Of a stretch of DNA of 9,946 nucleotides, positions 5,451 to 9,946 are shown piece by piece. Under the pieces are notes generated by a model that worked only from the letters and a program-made list of their open reading frames with translations, did no database searches and had not been told where the DNA came from. Position 1 is the stretch's first letter. The number at the start of each line of letters is the position of its first letter. The stretch comes from Pseudomonadota bacterium (GTDB lineage Bacteria; Pseudomonadota; Alphaproteobacteria; Rhizobiales; Xanthobacteraceae). The position numbers and the translations under genes are program-made. The DNA lies in NCBI GenBank assembly GCA_023392205.1, contig JAEVZN010000307.1:1-9946 (forward strand), in the 5' to 3' direction.

Positions 5451-6620
5451 GTGCCTGGGGGGCAACTGAGCAAGTTATTGGTTTGCGCCTGCGCGGCGGT
5501 TCTGTCCGGTTGCGCAGCCTTGCCGTCCGCCGGGCCGACCAGCGCGGAAATCGTTTCCAATGAAAGCACCGAGAGCGTCATAACCGGCTACGTGATCGTG
5601 GATATCGATCCGCGCGTGACCGCAATTCTCGCCAAACGCTCGACGCCTACGCTGTATGGCATGTTCAAGGACAGCCGGCGTCCACCGGATGTGCGGATCG
5701 GCACCGGCGATGCCGTCACCATCACCATCTGGGAAGCGGCCTCCGGCGGCCTGTTCTCGACCGCGAGCGTCGGAAATGTCACTCCGGGGTCGCGCACCGC
5801 GACAATCCCCGAGCAGGAGGTGTCGCAGAACGGCACCGTGCAGGTGCCATATGCCGGGCGTCTGAAACTCGCCGGGCTGCGCCCCGCGGAAGCCGAAGCC
5901 CTGATCGTCAGTTCGCTGAAGGGCAAGGCAATCGAGCCGCAGGCGGTCGTGACCATTACCCGCAATCGCAACAACACCGTCACGGTCACCGGCGAAGTCA
6001 CCAACGGCATGTTGGCGCCGGTCAGTGTCAAGGGCGATCGTGTGCTCGATGTGGTGGCCGCCGCGGGCGGTCTGCGCGCGCCGGGACATGAAGTCTTTGT
6101 GCGCCTCACCCGCGACGAGAAATCGGCCAATATCCCGTTCAACACGCTGCTCGCCGACGCGCGCGAGAATGTGTTTGTGCGTCCCGGCGACGTCCTCACC
6201 GTGATGCGCGAGCCGCAGCGTTTCACCGCCTTTGGCGGCACCGGCCGCAACGAACTCATTCCCTTCGACGCGGCCGGCATGACCCTTGAACAGGCGATTG
6301 CGCGGGCCGGCGGGCTGCTCGATTTCCGTGCCGACTCCACTGGCGTGTTTCTGCTGCGCTTCGAGCCCGCTTCGCTGGTGGCGCAGATGCTGCCCGAGCG
6401 CGCCGATCAGATGGCCTCCAGTTATGTGCCGGTGGTGTACCGGCTGAACATGCGCAATGCGAATGCCTATTTCATGGCGCGCGCCTTCCAGATGCGTAAC
6501 AACGACATCCTCTATGTTGCGAATGCACCGCTGACCGAGGTGCAGAAATTCCTGAACGTGATCGGCTCTGCGGTAGCTCCGGTCGCCTCGGGCGCGGCAA
6601 TTTCGAACATCGTGCGGTGA
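5451..6620 (+). CDS. CtrA/BexD-type capsule polysaccharide export lipoprotein
   Basis: A 389-residue outer-membrane polysaccharide export protein (OPX family). It would form the exit channel for surface polysaccharide. Seen: a lipoprotein signal peptide with lipobox LSGC, Cys21 the lipidated residue; a Poly_export domain (about 75-170, with RIGTGDAVTITIWE); and two SLBB-type repeats (about 175-230 and 258-305), each with AAGGL- or RAGGLLD-like motifs. The C-terminal stretch DILYVANAPLTEVQKFL and the FGGTGRNELIPF region closely recall meningococcal CtrA and Haemophilus BexD, as does the length (about 390). The GTG at 5451 has GGGGAG 6 bases upstream. Its stop overlaps a GTG of the next gene by 4 bases. 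CtrA and BexD work with ABC exporters, but no exporter gene is in the window. This CtrA is not the cell-cycle regulator of the same name. Confidence 0.92.
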   Translation: MPGGQLSKLLVCACAAVLSGCAALPSAGPTSAEIVSNESTESVITGYVIVDIDPRVTAILAKRSTPTLYGMFKDSRRPPDVRIGTGDAVTITIWEAASGGLFSTASVGNVTPGSRTATIPEQEVSQNGTVQVPYAGRLKLAGLRPAEAEALIVSSLKGKAIEPQAVVTITRNRNNTVTVTGEVTNGMLAPVSVKGDRVLDVVAAAGGLRAPGHEVFVRLTRDEKSANIPFNTLLADARENVFVRPGDVLTVMREPQRFTAFGGTGRNELIPFDAAGMTLEQAIARAGGLLDFRADSTGVFLLRFEPASLVAQMLPERADQMASSYVPVVYRLNMRNANAYFMARAFQMRNNDILYVANAPLTEVQKFLNVIGSAVAPVASGAAISNIVR

Positions 6621-6625
6621 CCGGG

Positions 6626-7183
6626 ATGGGGCTCGAGGTCAGGCCGCTGGCCATCGACGACGTGCTCCTGATCGAGACGAAGACTTTCGGTGACTCGCGC
6701 GGCTCCTTCTGCGAGACCTATAACCGGAAGGCGTTTGCCGAAGCCGGCATCGTACTGGACTTCGTGCAGGATAATCATGCGCGCTCGCGGGAGCGGGGCA
6801 CAATCCGCGGCCTGCATTACCAGATGCATCCCTTCGCGCAGGACAAGCTGGTGCGGGTGGTGAGCGGACGCATTCTCGATGTCGCAGTCGATATCCGCCG
6901 CTCGTCGCCGACTTTCGGACAGACGGTGACCGCGCAAATCTCCGCCTATGACGGATTGCAGATCCTTGTGCCGGCGGGATTCGCGCATGGCTATTGCACG
7001 CTCGAACCGGACACGCAGATTATCTACAAGGTCTCGGACTATTATGCCCCGCAGCACGAATTCGGCATCCGCTGGAACGATCCGGATCTGAATATCGACT
7101 GGCCGGTGGCGGATGCCGACGCCCATCTGTCGGACAAGGATCGCAAACTGCCGCTGTTTGCCGAGGTGACGCAGTGGCTGTGA
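6626..7183 (+). CDS. rfbC: dTDP-4-dehydrorhamnose 3,5-epimerase
   Basis: A 185-residue cytoplasmic epimerase (RmlC) that converts dTDP-4-keto-6-deoxyglucose to dTDP-4-keto-rhamnose, the third step of dTDP-L-rhamnose synthesis. Seen: FGDSRGSF near the N-terminus, the catalytic His64 in RGLHYQ, Lys74 in QDKLVRVV, the cupin strand [12 protein letters not shown] (115-126), YKVSDYYAP (134-142) and the acidic LSDKD near the C-terminus. Length is normal for the family. The ATG at 6626 follows GGTGA by 5 bases; a GTG at 6617 overlaps the previous stop in a GTGA arrangement and is an equally possible start that adds three residues. It lies in the same operon as the export lipoprotein and rfbA, pointing to rhamnose or a related deoxysugar in a surface polymer. 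Confidence 0.94.
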   Translation: MGLEVRPLAIDDVLLIETKTFGDSRGSFCETYNRKAFAEAGIVLDFVQDNHARSRERGTIRGLHYQMHPFAQDKLVRVVSGRILDVAVDIRRSSPTFGQTVTAQISAYDGLQILVPAGFAHGYCTLEPDTQIIYKVSDYYAPQHEFGIRWNDPDLNIDWPVADADAHLSDKDRKLPLFAEVTQWL

Positions 7184-7250
7184 CCGGCGACAGGTGCGCT
7201 CGTATCCGGGGGCGTCATCGTGCGGCTGTCCAAAGCGGCTGCATGACAGC

Positions 7251-8183
7251 ATGAACGTTCAGGTCAAGCAAAAGCCGACGGCGGAACGCAAAGGCATCGT
7301 GCTGGCCGGCGGACATGGTACGCGCCTGCATCCGGTAACATCGGTGGTCAGCAAGCAGATCCTGCCGATCTACGACAAGCCGATGATCTATTATTCGCTC
7401 TCGGTGCTGATGCTGGCCGGCATTCGCGACATCCTATTGATCTCGACCCCGCGCGATACGCCGGTCTTCGAAGCCTTGCTGGGCGACGGGCGGCAATGGG
7501 GGATCGACATCACCTATGCCGTGCAGGACGAGCCGCGCGGTCTGGCCGAGGCCTTTTTGATCGGCGAGGACTTTCTGGCCGGTGGTCCGGCCGCGCTGGT
7601 GCTGGGCGACAATATTTTCTATGGCGGTGCGCTGACCGGCATGCTGCGAGCATCGGCGGAAGCTCAAGCCGGTGCGCGTGTTTTCGCCTATCGTGTGCGC
7701 GACCCGCAGCGCTACGGTGTGGTCGAGTTCGACGACACCGGCCGGGTGCTGTCGATCGAGGAAAAGCCGCGTATGCCGAAATCGAACTGGGCGGTGACGG
7801 GGCTTTATTTTTACGACAGCCGCGTGGTGGAGTTTGCCAGACGCGTGCGGCCGTCGGCGCGTGGCGAACTCGAAATCACCGACTTGAATCAGCTTTATCT
7901 CGAAGACGGATCGCTGGATGTCATGCGTATTGGCCGCGGACATGCCTGGCTGGATACGGGAACTTTCGACTCGCTTCTCGAAGCAGGCGAATATGTGCGT
8001 GTCATCGAGCACCGGCAGGGCCTGAAGATCGCCTGCCTGGAAGAAGTCTCGCTTTCGAATGGCTGGATCCTGGCCTCGGAGGTTGCCGCTGCCGGCGAGC
8101 GGATGCGCAATACCGAATACGGGCAATATCTCCTGCAGATCGCAGGCGAGGCCGACATGCCGGCGGCGCGCCTCGAAGCTTGA
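7251..8183 (+). CDS. rfbA: Glucose-1-phosphate thymidylyltransferase
   Basis: A 310-residue nucleotidyltransferase (RmlA) that makes dTDP-glucose from glucose 1-phosphate and dTTP, the first step of dTDP-rhamnose synthesis. Seen: the nucleotide-binding [13 protein letters not shown] (18-30), the conserved [16 protein letters not shown] (33-48), GDNIFYG (119-125) with Asp120, the EKP motif (171-173), and [15 protein letters not shown] (231-245). The catalytic core is complete. There are about 13 extra polar residues before the usual start at KGIVLAGG. The ATG at 7251 has no clear ribosome binding site; an in-frame GTG at 7194 also lacks one. The 67-base gap after rfbC has no terminator that I can see, so co-transcription is likely. 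The partner genes rfbB and rfbD are absent from the window. Confidence 0.95.
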   Translation: MNVQVKQKPTAERKGIVLAGGHGTRLHPVTSVVSKQILPIYDKPMIYYSLSVLMLAGIRDILLISTPRDTPVFEALLGDGRQWGIDITYAVQDEPRGLAEAFLIGEDFLAGGPAALVLGDNIFYGGALTGMLRASAEAQAGARVFAYRVRDPQRYGVVEFDDTGRVLSIEEKPRMPKSNWAVTGLYFYDSRVVEFARRVRPSARGELEITDLNQLYLEDGSLDVMRIGRGHAWLDTGTFDSLLEAGEYVRVIEHRQGLKIACLEEVSLSNGWILASEVAAAGERMRNTEYGQYLLQIAGEADMPAARLEA

Positions 8184-8258
8184 GGCAGCGCAGGGAGCGG
8201 CCGCGCTTCGTGCAGATTTTGCGTCTTAAAGAAATTCCCGCGTGGACCGATCGTTGCG

Positions 8259-8284
8259 GGAACGATTGTCGCAGCTATGGCTTG
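8259..8284 (+). promoter_or_regulatory. Possible EcfG/RpoE2-type promoter of the PRC-barrel gene
   Basis: GGAAC (8259-8263), 18 bases, then TT (8282-8283) fits the loose RpoE2 form; the strict -10 box reads CTTG instead of CGTT. The start would be near 8290, leaving about 32 bases to the ATG with the GAGGAG site inside. The -35 box overlaps two inverted repeats: ATCGTT/AACGAT (8250-8255, 8261-8266) and TTCCCGC/GCGGGAA (8235-8241, 8256-8262). Confidence 0.4.
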
Positions 8285-8321
8285 AACAAGCCTCTTACAT
8301 CACGAACGAGGAGTTCATCCC

Positions 8322-8768
8322 ATGCGCATTCTTGCCGGCGCTCTTGTCGCCTGTTCACTCGCGGCCCCCGCCGCCTTCGCACAGCAGCCTGTCGAGCGCC
8401 CGGCCACGCCGCCGGCAGCGCAGACTGCACCCGCCCAGACCGCCCCGATGGCTGCGACCGGCCAGTGGCGTGCGTCCAAGCTGATCGGCGTCAATGTCTA
8501 TAACCAGCAGGACGAAAATCTCGGCGAGATCAATGAACTGATTATCGACTCCTCCGGCCGCGTGGCTGGCGCGGGGATCGGTGTCGGCGGTTTACTCGGC
8601 ATCGGCGAACGCGACGTCATGGTGCCGATGGACCGCCTGAAATTCGCCAACGAGGGCGGCACGCGCACCACGGGCGCTGCCGGTTCGGACCGTCAATGGT
8701 ATCCGGACCGCGCGGTCATGAATGCCAACAAGGACCAGCTGAAGAACATGCCGGAATTCAAGTACTGA
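8322..8768 (+). CDS. Secreted PRC-barrel domain protein
   Basis: A 148-residue exported protein. Seen: a cleavable signal peptide (residues 1-20, likely cut after AFA), a low-complexity Pro/Ala/Gln/Thr linker (about 22-46), then a PRC-barrel domain (about 49-108) with WRASKLIGVNVYNQQDENLGEI and the typical GVGGLLGIGERDVMVP turn. The tail (110-148) is polar and ends FKY. PRC-barrel domains are small beta-barrels found in RNA-processing, photosynthetic and many secreted or membrane proteins; in this order, short periplasmic forms are common and often stress-linked, but their biochemical role is unclear. GAGGAG lies 8 bases before the ATG. It follows rfbA by 138 bases and has its own promoter match and a strong terminator, so it is probably a separate unit. 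Confidence 0.9.
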   Translation: MRILAGALVACSLAAPAAFAQQPVERPATPPAAQTAPAQTAPMAATGQWRASKLIGVNVYNQQDENLGEINELIIDSSGRVAGAGIGVGGLLGIGERDVMVPMDRLKFANEGGTRTTGAAGSDRQWYPDRAVMNANKDQLKNMPEFKY

Positions 8769-8798
8769 TCCGCATCCTTCGCTTTCGGATCTCCGAGA

Positions 8799-8829
8799 CA
8801 AAGGCTCCGGCATTGCCGGGGCCTTTGTT
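8799..8829 (+). terminator. Intrinsic terminator after the PRC-barrel gene
   Basis: A 13-bp stem, 8799-8811 with 8815-8827, closed by a 3-base ATT loop; all pairs are canonical except one G-U. It is followed by a T-rich TTGTTGTAT. It lies 30 bases after the PRC-barrel stop and between two convergent genes, so it may also help stop transcription from the minus strand. Confidence 0.85.
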
Positions 8830-8865
8830 GTATGCGCCTCCGCGACCGGGGGACAGGCGTGCGCG

Positions 8866-9420
8866 TCAGGATGTGCGCGCGTATCGCAGCGCCGCCGACA
8901 TCAGATTGCTGATGCGCGGGGGCGCGGTGTCGCCATCGTCGCCATGCCGGGCGAGCAGGGCGCTGACATTGGCGGCGGCTGCGGCCGCGCAATCTCCTCT
9001 TCGGTCGCGGGGCCGGTCGCCGAGCCGGCCGCGTACCCAGTCGAGCAACATGATCTGCTCGATCCGCTCGGCGGCCAGTTCGCTGTCCTTCACGGTCTGG
9101 CGCAGCGCCGCGACCTGACCCGCGATTTCGGCGCGCGGGTCCTTCTCGTACGGCTTCATCGCCACGCGGGCGGCGCGCAGCCTTGCGACCACGTCGCGTT
9201 GCCAGGCCTCGCTTGCCTTTACGAGTCCGTTCAGGTCGGAATCATCGAAGCTCCATCCCAGTGCCGCTCCGGCATAGGTGGCGAACAGCAGCAAATTGAC
9301 GTCCACCCCATAGCGGGCCTGCAGGCCCAGGCATTCCTCGCTCACATCGGGTGCGCCATAGACCGCCACCGCGAAGTCCCAGAAGCGATCGGGGGACAGG
9401 GCGTCGATGTCATCTGCCAT
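8866..9420 (-). CDS. TIGR02444 (DUF2390) family protein
   Basis: A 184-residue, probably cytoplasmic protein of the uncharacterised TIGR02444/DUF2390 family. Seen: the family opening FWDFAVAVYGAPDVSEECLGLQ, then the hallmark GVDVNLLLFATYAG, a tryptophan-containing helix (EAWQRDVVARLRAARVAMK) and a C-terminal helical region with AERIEQIML. No catalytic motif is apparent. The ATG at 9420 is chosen because GGAGG lies 5 bases before it; in-frame ATGs at 9432 and 9471 lack such a site. The C-terminal part (about 155-184) is less conserved in my memory of the family. It is convergent with the PRC-barrel gene and divergent from the binding-protein gene. Function is unknown. Confidence 0.85.
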   Translation of the reverse strand: MADDIDALSPDRFWDFAVAVYGAPDVSEECLGLQARYGVDVNLLLFATYAGAALGWSFDDSDLNGLVKASEAWQRDVVARLRAARVAMKPYEKDPRAEIAGQVAALRQTVKDSELAAERIEQIMLLDWVRGRLGDRPRDRRGDCAAAAAANVSALLARHGDDGDTAPPRISNLMSAALRYARTS

Positions 9421-9492
9421 CCGGTCCTCCATGGCGGCCCACGATGGATGCGCGGGTGGCCGAGTCTGCACAAATAATGTTCAAACAGGGGT

Positions 9493-9508
9493 CTATTGTA
9501 TGCAATAG
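9493..9508. promoter_or_regulatory. GntR-like palindrome in a divergent control region
   Basis: CTATTGTATGCAATAG is palindromic at 14 of 16 positions; its core TTGTATGCAA differs by one base from TTGTATACAA, a typical operator of FCD-type GntR regulators. It lies between the divergent TIGR02444 and binding-protein genes, 165 bases before the latter's start. No GntR gene is in the window. Confidence 0.45.
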
Positions 9509-9672
9509 CCGCTGGCCAGCCCGCTAAAGGCAAAAAGGATCATCCGCCGGATACACCGGTTTTTCCCGCTCATACAGAGGCTTGAACGAATCCGGATCCT
9601 CCCCGGCGAAGCTGGCACGCGATTTGCGAAACCAGGTTCCGAGCGCCGCACACAGAGGGACCGGAGGCATTC

Positions 9673-9946
9673 ATGAACCGTCGCGAATTTCTGAAATCCA
9701 CCACCGCCATTGCCGCAACCACCGCCGTCACTGCGCCGGCCATTATCTCCACATCCGCGGAAGCGCAGGCGCGGAAAGAGACACTGCTTCTCATCACCGA
9801 AAACGGTCCGAACAATCTGGATATCCATGGCGTCGGCACCAACCGGCCTGGCTACGAAGCATCGTGGAATTGTTACGACCGGCTGATCACGCATGAAAAG
9901 AAGACGCTGCCTGACGGCTCTTTGTCCTACGATATCGACAAGTTCA
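9673..9946 (+). CDS. ABC transporter substrate-binding protein, family 5 (partial)
   Basis: The start of a periplasmic solute-binding protein, cut by the window end after about 91 codons. Seen: a twin-arginine (Tat) signal, NRREFLKS, then a hydrophobic Ala/Thr-rich segment and a likely cleavage site after AEAQA; the mature part begins with TLLLITENGPNNLDIHG and a NRPGYEASWNCYDRLITHE stretch, typical of the SBP_bac_5 (oligopeptide, dipeptide, nickel) family. The substrate cannot be told from this part. GGAGG lies 5 bases before the ATG. Permease and ATPase genes probably follow beyond the window, which is inference from how such genes are usually arranged. A GntR-like palindrome upstream may regulate it. 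Confidence 0.88.
   Translation, partial: MNRREFLKSTTAIAATTAVTAPAIISTSAEAQARKETLLLITENGPNNLDIHGVGTNRPGYEASWNCYDRLITHEKKTLPDGSLSYDIDKF

Noticed and set aside
8194..8209. Short hairpin after rfbA considered as a terminator
   Set aside because: The stem is only 6 bp with a wobble pair, and the T run lies about 10 bases away.
7496..8503. A 335-codon plus-strand frame overlapping rfbA and the PRC-barrel gene
   Set aside because: It overlaps two well-recognised genes in another frame and has no recognisable domain.

Overview
The window looks like chromosomal DNA of a GC-rich alphaproteobacterium of the order Hyphomicrobiales, most likely close to Bradyrhizobium, Rhodopseudomonas or Afipia. The grounds are the protein families: a PraR/PhrR-like XRE regulator, a Tat-exported oligopeptide-type binding protein, a PRC-barrel protein, a TIGR02444 protein, and promoters of the EcfG/RpoE2 general-stress type. 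No tRNA, rRNA, CRISPR array, transposase or integrase was found. No search could be run, so family names rest on recognised motifs.

Layout. (1) 44-1540, minus strand: a four-helix membrane protein plus three tiny genes (24, 48 and 49 codons), each with a predicted membrane helix and its own ribosome binding site; a strong intrinsic terminator separates the 48-codon gene from the pair downstream. (2) 1717-4466, minus strand: a sensor kinase (periplasmic sensor, PAS, HisKA_3, HATPase) and a LuxR-type response regulator, joined by a 4-base ATGA overlap. (3) 4717-5115, plus strand: a short XRE regulator transcribed divergently from the kinase. (4) 5451-8183, plus strand: a CtrA/BexD-type capsule-export lipoprotein, rfbC and rfbA, probably one operon. 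(5) 8322-8768, plus strand: a secreted PRC-barrel protein ending in a hairpin terminator. (6) 8866-9420, minus strand: a TIGR02444 protein. (7) From 9673, plus strand: the start of an ABC transporter substrate-binding protein, cut by the window end.

How it may fit together. The XRE gene has a perfect EcfG-type promoter (GGAAC-N17-CGTT) and a perfect 8-bp hairpin next to its ribosome binding site. Looser matches (GGAAC-N18/19-TT) lie at sensible distances before the small membrane genes and the PRC-barrel gene. This suggests a block of general-stress genes of the cell envelope. A 10-base word, ATAAATCACA, occurs both inside the XRE promoter and in the long region before the capsule-export operon, so the XRE protein could link stress to surface polysaccharide. 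That link is inference.

Stretches without a gene: 1541-1716 holds a stress-type promoter match and an 18-base tandem repeat; 4467-4716 holds the divergent control region; 5116-5450 holds an inverted repeat, an AT-rich promoter-like segment and a leader hairpin; 8184-8321 holds the PRC promoter; 9472-9672 holds a GntR-like palindrome.
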